Assembly (NCBI RefSeq): GCF_040719145.1
Contig: NZ_JBFDUZ010000003.1
Location: 372,001-436,000, forward strand
From: Paenibacillus sp. JQZ6Y-1
GTDB taxonomy: Bacteria > Bacillota > Bacilli > Paenibacillales > Paenibacillaceae
Length of the DNA stretch: 64,000 nt
Direction of reading: 5' to 3'
Positions within the stretch are counted from its first letter, which is position 1, and each line of letters begins with the position of its first letter. Under the pieces are notes generated by a model. That model saw nothing but the letters and a program-made list of their open reading frames with translations. It was not told the DNA's origin and searched no databases. This document shows positions 9,055 to 16,614 of this stretch, in pieces. A program made the translations under genes and the position numbers.

Positions 9055-9117
9055 ACCAGTCACACCAGTCACACCAGTCACACCAGTCACACCAGTCACA
9101 CCAGTCACACCAGTCAC
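9055..9117 (+). repeat. Seven tandem copies of a 9-bp unit
   Basis: Seven perfect copies of ACCAGTCAC lie end to end between the ROK and MFS genes, preceded by a partial copy. A looser inverted repeat (9009-9016 with 9041-9048) lies just upstream and may be a weak terminator of the ROK gene. Copy number is likely to vary by slippage and would change the spacing upstream of the transporter. The repeat lies 95 bases before the transporter start, so it is in its leader or promoter region. Confidence 0.9.
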
Positions 9118-9212
9118 TATAAAAGTGTAGATGTCCCAAGCCTACTGCACTACATACATCAACACTTTATTCACAAAATTGATCATCCACCATCAGGAGG
9201 ACCTTGCTTATC

Positions 9213-10466
9213 ATGGCAAATTTACAAACAGACACACCAAAGCGCAAGCTCAATACTATTTACATTATGCAACTGGTCACTATCTTCCTCGGCTTTATCG
9301 TGTTCGGCATTTCGGAAAATATCAAAGGACCTGCCATTCCGCGCATTCAGTTCGATTTCAACCTCAATGAACAGCAGCTGGGAACTCTGTTATCACTCAA
9401 TGCGCTTGGCTATCTGATCGCTTGCTCCTTCACTGCCATTCTTGTCCGCAAATGGGGCATCAAAATCGTCAGCATTCTTGCGTTTGGCTCTATGGTGCTG
9501 TCGGGCGTGTTTATTTTCCTGTCGCATACATATCCCTTATTCTCAGCATCGTATTTCTTTATGTATATTGGTAATGGTATGCTAGAGATCGCACTAGCAA
9601 TTCTAGGTGCGCGCATCTTCGTCAAAAACACAGGCATGATGATGAATCTGTCGCACTTCTTTTATGGGCTTAGCTCAACCGTCGCGCCACTACTCGCTAC
9701 AGGAGTGATGTCGCTAACGCTATTCGGACATGAGCTAGACTGGCGTGGCATGTATCTGGTGATGCTGGCGCTTTGCCTGCTGCCCATTCTGACTGCGCTG
9801 CGCAGTACATTTCCCGGCGACGATCTACCGCATGAAGATCGAATCTCGCTAAATATGCTGCTGCGCGATCCAGCACTATGGATGATGGTAATGATTCTGT
9901 CCTCTGGCGTAGTCTCGGAATTGGCAGTCGGTGGCTGGTTGGTTAACTTTTTGGAGAAAGCATACGCTTGGGATACGGTCAAAGCATCAGGGCTGCTATC
10001 CTCCTTCTTCCTCGTCTTCTCACTCGGTCGACTGCTGCTTGGTCCGCTGACCGACCGTATTGGCTTTGTGCTGTCACTGATCATTTTCTCAGCATTCTCG
10101 GCGATTTGTACCTTTGGTGCACTGAGCGGCGGTGAGTCACTAGCATTTCTATTCGCCTTATCTGGCGCTGGGATTGCGATCATTTACCCGACCGTGATGG
10201 CATTTATCGCTCGTCGCTATCCGACTGGCAGCGATACCGCAATTACATTTGTCGTGACTATGATGGGAATCGGCAGTGTCATTGGGAACTATGTCATTGG
10301 CTGGATTATCGAAGGTGTAAAAAAGATGTATGGTGCAGATAGCACGATTGGACTGCTCCGCGGATTGCAGGCGGGCTATGGATTTATCGGCTTATGCGCA
10401 GCTGTCTGTGCAGTATCGGGGATTGTACTATATGTGTATTTAAAACGTAAACAGGAACTGATTTGA
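9213..10466 (+). CDS. MFS transporter, sugar-type
   Basis: A 417-residue major facilitator protein with about 12 hydrophobic segments; a DRIG motif in the middle (GPLTDRIGFVLSL) corresponds to the loop 8-9 motif A equivalent. The N-terminal FGISENIKGPAIPRI and the long cytoplasmic loop after helix 6 resemble Gram-positive FucP/YfkF-like transporters. I place the start at ATG 9213, 12 bases after AGGAGG; an in-frame TTG at 9204 is too close to that site. Position after the ROK regulator suggests import or export of a carbohydrate-derived compound. Confidence 0.87.
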   Translation: MANLQTDTPKRKLNTIYIMQLVTIFLGFIVFGISENIKGPAIPRIQFDFNLNEQQLGTLLSLNALGYLIACSFTAILVRKWGIKIVSILAFGSMVLSGVFIFLSHTYPLFSASYFFMYIGNGMLEIALAILGARIFVKNTGMMMNLSHFFYGLSSTVAPLLATGVMSLTLFGHELDWRGMYLVMLALCLLPILTALRSTFPGDDLPHEDRISLNMLLRDPALWMMVMILSSGVVSELAVGGWLVNFLEKAYAWDTVKASGLLSSFFLVFSLGRLLLGPLTDRIGFVLSLIIFSAFSAICTFGALSGGESLAFLFALSGAGIAIIYPTVMAFIARRYPTGSDTAITFVVTMMGIGSVIGNYVIGWIIEGVKKMYGADSTIGLLRGLQAGYGFIGLCAAVCAVSGIVLYVYLKRKQELI

Positions 10467-10748
10467 TAAGCAGCCTATTCATTCGCTGGATACATAAAAG
10501 ATATACCTGTTCTTCTCTGTTCTAGATGATGTATCATGGATACTATTCCAATTGCTGGAGGTGCACTGCATGTTATTTCGTAGGGTTCGAGGTATGTAGC
10601 TGTCGGGCTGGATCAAAACGCGTACCAGCTGCCATGGGATACGTCTGTCCTCTGGCTTCATCTGCTGCATCATCACGACCAACGGAATGACAAGAACTTC
10701 ATCTCTTCCGCTGCTTATTCCTCTCAATTTGGAAAGGCGGAACCCTTT

Positions 10749-11501
10749 ATGAACGAACAAGACTATCAGGCATTTTATGAACAGGTCGGCAAAACCAACG
10801 GCTGGAACTTTGATTCCATTCGCTGTATCAGCGAAGGCACATCGGTAGATCTCTATCATCACGTACAAGACTTGCTGCAACCGCATCATGTATTGCTGGA
10901 TATTGGTACTGGCGGCGCAGAAGCCTTGCTGCATCTGACATCGAGCGCAGCCTTGCTCGTCGGCATTGATCAATCGGCTGCCATGATCCAGACAGCGCGG
11001 CGTAATCAACAGGCTGCGGATGCTAATCATGTACGCTTGCTAGAAATGGATGCCAACGAGCTGCAATTTCCGAATGACTTTTTCGATATAATCTCCTGTC
11101 GTCATGCTCCCTTTCAGGTGCATGAAACTGCGAGAGTGCTGCGTCCCGGTGGCTATCTGCTCACCCAGCAGGTAGCTGAAAAGGATAAATGGAATCTCAA
11201 GCAGGCTTTTGAACGCGGACAGGCTTACGATGTGCCGCATGGTACATTGCAGCGTCAATATATGCAGCAATTGGAGCAAGCGGGATTTCGGAATGTAGAG
11301 ATCGTCGAATCAGAAGTACGCGAATATTACCAGTCAGCCGAAGACCTGATTTTCCTGCTCAAGCATACGCCGATCATTCCCGGCTTTGGACAGCATGAGA
11401 GCGATTGGCGTACATTGCATCATTTTATCGAAACCCATACGACCGAGAAAGGCATTTTCACTACAGCCGCGCGGTTTATGATCATCGCCAAGTTGGTATA
11501 A
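10749..11501 (+). CDS. Class I SAM-dependent methyltransferase
   Basis: A 250-residue soluble protein with the AdoMet-binding motif I LLDIGTGGAEALL, an acidic motif II region (LVGIDQSAAMI), motif III-like LEMDANELQFPNDFFDIIS and VLRPGGYLLTQQV. The pattern fits the UbiE/BioC-like Methyltransf_11 group. GGAAAGG precedes the ATG. The substrate cannot be deduced. The same frame is open upstream as far as about 10,600 without a start codon, so the N-terminus could have been longer in an ancestor. Confidence 0.85.
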   Translation: MNEQDYQAFYEQVGKTNGWNFDSIRCISEGTSVDLYHHVQDLLQPHHVLLDIGTGGAEALLHLTSSAALLVGIDQSAAMIQTARRNQQAADANHVRLLEMDANELQFPNDFFDIISCRHAPFQVHETARVLRPGGYLLTQQVAEKDKWNLKQAFERGQAYDVPHGTLQRQYMQQLEQAGFRNVEIVESEVREYYQSAEDLIFLLKHTPIIPGFGQHESDWRTLHHFIETHTTEKGIFTTAARFMIIAKLV

Positions 11502-11542
11502 ATATAGAGTAAACTACTTCTTATACGAATGGAGTGACCGAT

Positions 11543-11740
11543 ATGCTGTACATTCTGGCAATCTTTCTGCCGCCGGTTGCCGTACTGTTCTGTGGCAAAC
11601 CGGGTAAAGCAATTCTGAACCTTATCCTCACCCTCATCGTTTGGCTGCCGGGCGTTGTGCACGCGTTTATTGTGATCAGTCAGACAGAGAACGAGAAGCG
11701 CAATCGCAAAATGCTGGAAGAAGCTGGACGTTATCGGTAA
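11543..11740 (+). CDS. YqaE/Pmp3-family small membrane protein
   Basis: A 65-residue protein with two membrane helices (LYILAIFLPPVAVLF and ILNLILTLIVWLPGVVHAFIVI), the signature of the YqaE/Pmp3 (UPF0057) family, followed by a charged tail. The FLPPVAVLF and WLPGVVHA motifs are diagnostic. Pmp3 proteins modulate membrane potential in yeast; bacterial roles are poorly defined. GGAGTG lies 6 bases before the ATG at 11543, which I prefer to an overlapping GTG at 11534. It follows the methyltransferase by about 40 bases and may share its transcript. Confidence 0.88.
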   Translation: MLYILAIFLPPVAVLFCGKPGKAILNLILTLIVWLPGVVHAFIVISQTENEKRNRKMLEEAGRYR

Positions 11741-11826
11741 CGGATAGGATATAGCAGTCAGCGCTTCGTAGCTGTAAGCAACATAGATCGTATTCAACGG
11801 TAGACCGTATTCTATAGAGCATATGT

Positions 11827-11876
11827 AAAAGGCTTACGCTACAGGTCATTTTCATCGACCGTAACGTGAGCCTTTT
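11827..11876. terminator. Bidirectional terminator between yqaE-like and GH25 genes
   Basis: AAAAGGCTTACG at 11827-11838 pairs with CGTGAGCCTTTT at 11865-11876 (one G-U pair), with an inner GGTC/GACC stem. T-runs lie on both strands. It closely resembles the terminator at 13200-13247. Confidence 0.75.
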
Positions 11877-11945
11877 ATATTTTATATTCTAGTGCGACAG
11901 ATCATACTCTCCTTGCAAAATGAATGGTGTATTACGTACGCCCAA

Positions 11946-12920
11946 TCAGGAACGAATCGTCAGACTTTTGCCCGCGTTATCCCAAACTAGATTGCCATGA
12001 AATGCGTTGACGAGCGAAGCCGCCTGCACATAGGTTGTATCGCCGATCAGACGCCCATCCTGTAAGGAATGCCCATCCACCGTTGCCGTTTTGGTGGCAG
12101 AATCAAAACCAATTGCAAATCCAAATACCGATTGCAATTCGCGTAATGGAACATAGTCCATGTTGTCGATTAACAGCCCAGCGGCATGTACCGTTCGCCC
12201 ATTATGAATATAGCTTACCATCGTCGGTGCCGGTTGAGTGGTAGGAGCGGGTTGGGAGTTTGTACCATCAGATGACTTAACTTCTGTATGTCCAGCAGCA
12301 TACTGCTGAAGCAGCTCTAACCCACCATGGAATTGATTCAGATCAACCGTTCCGCTAATTCCATCTACCTGCCCCGCATCACTATACTGCCAAAACGTCC
12401 ATTGCTTCCATGCTGTCGTATCCTCTGGTGACATCCCATTACTGTATCGGGCGATCCATAGATCGTATGTGCCTAGCGCAGCATCAAAATTCTGCCCAAA
12501 CGCATTCCCCGTATAGACAAGCGGCTTGCGTCCACTAAGCCGTTCTACATGTTGTAAAAAAGCCAGCGCAACTTCATTGATTGTCGCCCGATCTACATTG
12601 GACGGATTGTTCTCGTAATCCATCACGAATGGTAATGCCAATGAGCCTACCGATTGCACAACGCTAATAAAATGCGCTGCCTCCGCCTGAGCTGCTGCCA
12701 CGGAGGTTGCTGTTAGAAAATGATACGCTCCCACCAGCAAACCTGCAGCGCGTGCACCTTGTACATTGCTGCTGAACGTCTCATCTTGAGAATTGGCGCC
12801 TTGACTCGCTTTGACAAACACAAACACCTTGCCTGCCGCCTTCACCTTATGCCAATCAATCGCCCCTTGATAATGGCTCACATCAATTCCCTGCGCATTG
12901 CTACTCTGCCCTGCTTGCAT
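11946..12920 (-). CDS. GH25 lysozyme with copper-amine-oxidase-N-like C-terminal domain
   Basis: A 324-residue muramidase. Residues about 10-200 form a GH25 barrel: GIDVSHYQGAIDW at the start, the catalytic DxE in FVMDYENN, KPLVYTG, LWIARY and FWQYSD. A Thr/Pro/Gln linker leads to a C-terminal domain (YVPLRELQSVFG, then LVNAFHGNLVWDN) of the type called copper amine oxidase N-terminal. There is no signal peptide, so it resembles a phage endolysin rather than a secreted autolysin. The same C-terminal domain occurs in both prophage endolysins of this window. GGGAG lies about 11 bases before the ATG. It is probably a domesticated or stranded lysin. Confidence 0.9.
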   Translation of the reverse strand: MQAGQSSNAQGIDVSHYQGAIDWHKVKAAGKVFVFVKASQGANSQDETFSSNVQGARAAGLLVGAYHFLTATSVAAAQAEAAHFISVVQSVGSLALPFVMDYENNPSNVDRATINEVALAFLQHVERLSGRKPLVYTGNAFGQNFDAALGTYDLWIARYSNGMSPEDTTAWKQWTFWQYSDAGQVDGISGTVDLNQFHGGLELLQQYAAGHTEVKSSDGTNSQPAPTTQPAPTMVSYIHNGRTVHAAGLLIDNMDYVPLRELQSVFGFAIGFDSATKTATVDGHSLQDGRLIGDTTYVQAASLVNAFHGNLVWDNAGKSLTIRS

Positions 12921-13199
12921 GGAACATTACTCCCTTCAATGGTTGAAGTGGTGAGGATGACTATTTACTTGTATATTTTGCAGATGGTTGCGGCTGGCTG
13001 ATGATCAGATTATTCATTGTATTCGCTTATGGTATGCGCTGATGACATGATTCACTCTCGCCTATGTATATTCCATATAAAGGAAGTGAAACGTTTTTGA
13101 TATTCGGATAAGCATGTATAAGATAAGCGAAATTGAATGAAATATTATATGTATTGCAGATGTTGCTAATCAAATATAAAAAAGCATTAGCAAACAATA

Positions 13200-13247
13200 A
13201 AAGGCTTACGTCACTTGCCGAAATGATCGACAGTAACGTAAGCCTTT
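13200..13247. terminator. Bidirectional terminator after the xylanase gene
   Basis: A perfect 12-bp stem (AAAGGCTTACGT at 13200-13211 with ACGTAAGCCTTT at 13236-13247), with TTTTTG on the plus side and TTATTG on the minus side. It ends xylanase transcription. The rest of the 12,921-13,199 gap is AT-rich and should contain the GH25 promoter; I see no gene there. Confidence 0.8.
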
Positions 13248-13257
13248 TTGAATCAGA

Positions 13258-13896
13258 TTACCATACTGTTACGTTAGAGCTACCACTGCTTTGGTAGCCT
13301 TCTGTTGCCAGCACTTGATAGGACATTTTGCTGCCTAGGTTCATACCGTGGCTTGCCCATGCTTTCACGTGGTTGCTGAATGTGATGGTAGCATTGCTGC
13401 CCGTTGGACGCTTCGTTTGACGAACACTCCAATATTGAACGAATGTGGAGCTGTTGCCTTCGATCGAAGGTGCGTTGTAACGCATCGTTGTGTAAATGTC
13501 GTACGTTCCGCCATCACTCGTTACCGTCCCTTTATATGTACCTGTTGGACGGTACGTACCCCAGCTATCGACAACATAATACTCGATCAGCGAATTTTGC
13601 GTCCATCCGTACAAAGTCAGATAGCCATTGCCCTGCGGTGCAAAGGAACCTGCATTGTAGTTGATTACACGGTTTGTTGAACCGACAGTCCAGCCTTTCC
13701 CAACGACAAAGTTACCTGTGTTTTGCCAGTTTACACTGTAGTTGCCGCCGCTACCGTTCACTGCGTTAACCGTACCGCCGCCATCTGTCCAGTTTTGCCA
13801 GTAGTCTGTCGCAGCGCTAGATGTAGCGGCAAACATACTGGAAGTCATCGTAACAGCAAGCAGTGTTGTGAACAATTTCTTTTTGAATTTGAACAT
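13258..13896 (-). CDS. xynA: GH11 endo-1,4-beta-xylanase, secreted
   Basis: A 212-residue secreted xylanase that cleaves the xylan backbone. The start at 13896 ([10 protein letters not shown]) follows AGGGAGG and gives a classic signal peptide ending near [11 protein letters not shown]. The mature part is a complete GH11 jelly roll: [28 protein letters not shown], the nucleophile Glu in [11 protein letters not shown], the thumb region with [10 protein letters not shown], and the acid/base Glu in [11 protein letters not shown]. Size and motifs match Bacillus/Paenibacillus XynA of family 11. It is monocistronic with a long leader from the promoter at 14,116-14,144. Confidence 0.97.
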   Translation of the reverse strand: MFKFKKKLFTTLLAVTMTSSMFAATSSAATDYWQNWTDGGGTVNAVNGSGGNYSVNWQNTGNFVVGKGWTVGSTNRVINYNAGSFAPQGNGYLTLYGWTQNSLIEYYVVDSWGTYRPTGTYKGTVTSDGGTYDIYTTMRYNAPSIEGNSSTFVQYWSVRQTKRPTGSNATITFSNHVKAWASHGMNLGSKMSYQVLATEGYQSSGSSNVTVW

Positions 13897-14007
13897 GGTA
13901 TACCTCCCTGAAGGAATTAGAATGAATAACAGATCCAATCGGCAATCAACTTACAATATCCCTACGACATCGTCTATACCCCGTATGATTTCGTTTGGTA
14001 CCATCAG

Positions 14008-14035
14008 AGCTGAACCTAGCTATGTCGGTTCAGCT
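14008..14035 (-). promoter_or_regulatory. Hairpin in the xylanase mRNA leader
   Basis: A 9-bp inverted repeat (AGCTGAACC at 14008-14016 and GGTTCAGCT at 14027-14035) in the predicted ~210-nt 5' leader of the xylanase gene. No T-run follows on the minus strand, so it is not a standard terminator. It may stabilise the transcript. Confidence 0.4.
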
Positions 14036-14115
14036 TAGCATAGTGATTCCTTTTATTGCAATATGAAATTTAAGATGTTCAAAATTGGTAAATTATTCCT
14101 CACCTCCTGATTCAA

Positions 14116-14144
14116 ATTATAGTATGGACCAGAAATCATCACAA
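14116..14144 (-). promoter_or_regulatory. Xylanase promoter
   Basis: On the minus strand TTGTGA (14139-14144) and a perfect TATAAT (14116-14121) are separated by 17 bases. This predicts a start near 14,109 and a leader of about 210 nt before the coding start at 13896. Confidence 0.65.
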
Positions 14145-14239
14145 TTTATAAATTAAAGGTGTTTACCGTTAATTTCTTAGCAAATGTATACGCTTCCATT
14201 TCAGATTGAAGAGGATCACCTACTTAGTACCAATACAAA

Positions 14240-14266
14240 AAACACACCTGCACCGCAGATGTGTTT
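14240..14266 (-). terminator. Terminator of the GNAT gene
   Basis: An imperfect 12-bp stem (14240-14251 with 14255-14266, one mismatch) followed on the minus strand by TTTTTTG, just downstream of the acetyltransferase stop. Confidence 0.75.
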
Positions 14267-14286
14267 GCTTGATTGCACCTATTCAT

Positions 14287-14847
14287 TTAGCGATTTTCCT
14301 GATGTTCCGTCCGTTGCAACCATTCCCTTTTCAATACCGCATACAAAAACGTATTCTCATATTTCGGTGTACCATCTGCATACTTCGTAAACGATATAAA
14401 CTCCATCATACAGCCTTCCTGCCGCATACCAAGCTTCTCGCATAGCTTTTGCGAACGGAAGTTATCATCCTCGACATAGGCATACAATCGGCGCGCATCC
14501 TTTTCAGTAAACAGATAATGCAGCAGCGCTTCTGCACTTTCACGCGCCAGCCCCTTGCCTTCATAACGAGCATTGAAATTCCACCCGATGCTGAACGTAT
14601 CCGACTCCTTCTCCTCCTGCATCATAAAAAGTTCCCCGATCAGCGCATCATTTTCCTTCAAACTCACTGCCAAATGAGCATCATCGTTGGTGCGCTTCTG
14701 CACTTCCGCCACCGCGTCCTCCAGCGTATCCATTTTCCCTTCCAAAAAGCAGTTCACCCGCGGGTCAGACGTATACTCAAACAATCCCGGCGCATCTGCG
14801 GTTATAAAGTTCCTCAAAATCAAACGATCCGTTTCGATAGGTTGCAT
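14287..14847 (-). CDS. GNAT family N-acetyltransferase (RimJ/RimL-like)
   Basis: A 186-residue acetyltransferase opening with IETDRLILRNF, the usual start of the Acetyltransf_3 group, and carrying the acetyl-CoA loop region YEGKGLARESAEALLHYLF and the C-terminal NFRSQKLCEKLGMRQEG. Such proteins acetylate ribosomal proteins, small molecules or antibiotics; the acceptor here is unknown. It stands alone with its own terminator at 14240-14266. The 14,848-15,093 stretch upstream holds only its promoter region as far as I can see. Confidence 0.9.
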   Translation of the reverse strand: MQPIETDRLILRNFITADAPGLFEYTSDPRVNCFLEGKMDTLEDAVAEVQKRTNDDAHLAVSLKENDALIGELFMMQEEKESDTFSIGWNFNARYEGKGLARESAEALLHYLFTEKDARRLYAYVEDDNFRSQKLCEKLGMRQEGCMMEFISFTKYADGTPKYENTFLYAVLKREWLQRTEHQENR

Positions 14848-15093
14848 GTTATGGATCCCTTTCTCGCGTATAGAGTATGTAGGTGGGTCTGATTTGCATA
14901 GCGAATGGTGTAGATTCTTTTGTTTTATTATCCCGCTTGGTTGATGTAAAAGTCAAAGTGGTGTCTGAGTTTACATATAGGTAGGTGGTTGTTAGTTGAG
15001 GAATTCCAACTGGATTTAATTACGCGTTAGAATGGTAAAAATCGTTGTACATATGGGAATTCCCCATTTCGACATAGAGTGAATTAAAAGCAA

Positions 15094-15123
15094 AAAGAGA
15101 CACAGCATGATCTGTGTCTCTTT
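15094..15123 (-). terminator. Terminator of the dihydrouridine synthase gene
   Basis: A perfect 12-bp stem, AAAGAGACACAG (15094-15105) with its complement (15112-15123), and a 6-base loop. T-runs lie on both sides, so it can act in both directions. Confidence 0.85.
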
Positions 15124-15203
15124 TTTATCAACCAACAAAATGTGTGGTGTGAGTATCTAGAAAGTTCATATTCATTTAGAAACGATATCTTTTTCTGAAG
15201 CTT

Positions 15204-16187
15204 TTAACGTTCTTCCACAACTTCCATCGTCTTCGCCTTAAAATCATCCAACATTGCCCGCACTTCATCCGTCGAACGAGCGCTCATCAACTCATTCCGC
15301 AGTTCACTTGCCCCGCGGAACCCACGCACATAAATCTTGAAAAACCGTGGCAATGGCTTAAACGAACGCGGTTCAATCGCCGAATACTTATCATGCAGAT
15401 CCATATGCAGTCGCAGCAAATCCAGCAATTCCTCGCTACCATGCTCCTGCGGCTCCATTTCAAAAGCAAACGGATTACTGAAAATCCCCCGCCCGATCAT
15501 CACGCCATCTACACCGTACTGCTCCACCAGCTTCAACCCTGCCGCCCGATCCGCAATATCGCCGTTAATGGTCAGCAACGTCTGCGGTGCAATTTCATCC
15601 CGCAGCTTCTTAATCTCGGGAATCAGCTCCCAGTGCGCAGGCACCTTGCTCATCTCATCTCGCGTCCGCAAATGAATCGACAGATTCGCAATATCCTGCT
15701 GCAAAATATGCGTCAGCCAGTCCCGCCATTCGTCCACTTCACTAAAACCAAGCCGCGTCTTCACACTGACCGGCAGCCCGCCAGCTTTGGCAGCCTGCAC
15801 GATTTCACCAGCTAATGCAGGACGGCAGATCAGCCCGCTCCCCTTGCCATTCTCAGCAACATTCGGAACGGGACAACCCATATTGATGTCGATGCCTTTG
15901 AAGCCCTGCTCCGCCATGCCAATGCTCATCTGGCGGAAATACTCCGGCTTGTCGCCCCAAATATGAGCCACCATCGGCTGCTCATCCTCAGTGAACATCA
16001 GCCGCCCGCGTACACTATGGTGTCCCTCCGGGTGACAATAACTCTCCGTATTCGCAAACTCCGTAAAAAACACATCCGGTCTAGCCGCCGCACTCACCAC
16101 ATGACGAAACACTACATCCGTCACATCCTCCATCGGTGCCAGTATAAAAAAAGGCTTCGGTAAATCACGCCAAAAATTGTCTGTCAT
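15204..16187 (-). CDS. dus: tRNA-dihydrouridine synthase
   Basis: A 327-residue FMN-dependent enzyme that reduces uridine in tRNA to dihydrouridine. It shows [13 protein letters not shown] at the start, [10 protein letters not shown] with the catalytic cysteine, [24 protein letters not shown]-like [11 protein letters not shown] and [14 protein letters not shown] in the order expected for a Dus TIM barrel plus C-terminal helical domain. The start ATG at 16187 follows AAAGGG by 8 bases; an upstream in-frame ATG at 16277 has no ribosome site. It resembles the Gram-positive Dus group distinct from DusB. Monocistronic. Confidence 0.93.
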   Translation of the reverse strand: MTDNFWRDLPKPFFILAPMEDVTDVVFRHVVSAAARPDVFFTEFANTESYCHPEGHHSVRGRLMFTEDEQPMVAHIWGDKPEYFRQMSIGMAEQGFKGIDINMGCPVPNVAENGKGSGLICRPALAGEIVQAAKAGGLPVSVKTRLGFSEVDEWRDWLTHILQQDIANLSIHLRTRDEMSKVPAHWELIPEIKKLRDEIAPQTLLTINGDIADRAAGLKLVEQYGVDGVMIGRGIFSNPFAFEMEPQEHGSEELLDLLRLHMDLHDKYSAIEPRSFKPLPRFFKIYVRGFRGASELRNELMSARSTDEVRAMLDDFKAKTMEVVEER

Positions 16188-16404
16188 GTTAAAAACCCTT
16201 TCGTTTTGCATATAGCTGTGAGTCTTTATCCTGTGTGTATGGATAGTTATTAGACGTATATGATAATTGTAATTCAAAAGTTTTCACTTAGATTCAGTGA
16301 ACATTGTATCGCCTTATATAGCGAAAATCGCACTGTAGTAGACATGAGTAGATCAACAGTAACTTTACTGAACTCAACTATTATACTAGATTGTACAACA
16401 AAAA

Positions 16405-16427
16405 AAGAGAGTTAATTTAACTCTCTT
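16405..16427 (-). terminator. Terminator closing the Nudix/SRA-HNH/DUF2075 operon
   Basis: A perfect 11-bp palindrome (AAGAGAGTTAA at 16405-16415, complement at 16417-16427) with a one-base centre, followed on the minus strand by a run of seven T. Confidence 0.75.
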
Positions 16428-16438
16428 CACTAATTTAT

Positions 16439-16540
16439 TTATATTCTCGGATCAATTCTGCTCAATCTGTAAGGTATACCATACTCAATCTTGCTTTCCT
16501 TCTTAGCATGGTATGTATACAACAGGGGTAAATCTTTCAT
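16439..16540 (-). CDS. Possible small protein or gene remnant at the operon end
   Basis: A 33-codon frame starting MKDLPLLYTYHAKK and ending in RLSRIDPRI, placed between the DUF2075 gene and the operon terminator. It has no clear ribosome site. The bases just upstream encode MKAIKESVEA, a stop, then ITSENLDE in another frame, so this may be the end of a small gene broken by one stop and one frameshift. Evidence is compositional only. Confidence 0.3.
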   Translation of the reverse strand: MKDLPLLYTYHAKKESKIEYGIPYRLSRIDPRI

Positions 16541-16614
16541 TCATCGAGATTTTCACTAGTAATAGCTCATGCTTCTACAGACTCCTTGATTGCTTTCATA
16601 CATTTACTATCATT

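Noticed and set aside
9055-9117. Tandem repeats considered as a CRISPR array
   Set aside because: Unit is 9 bp with no spacers and no cas genes nearby.
10479-11030. Minus-strand open frame of 183 codons
   Set aside because: Antisense to the methyltransferase start, no ribosome site and no recognisable domain.
16277-16600. A third rlmD-type att site left of the defence operon
   Set aside because: No copy of GTATGAGGG or rlmD-tail coding sequence was found there, so the operon is not shown to be part of a tandem element.
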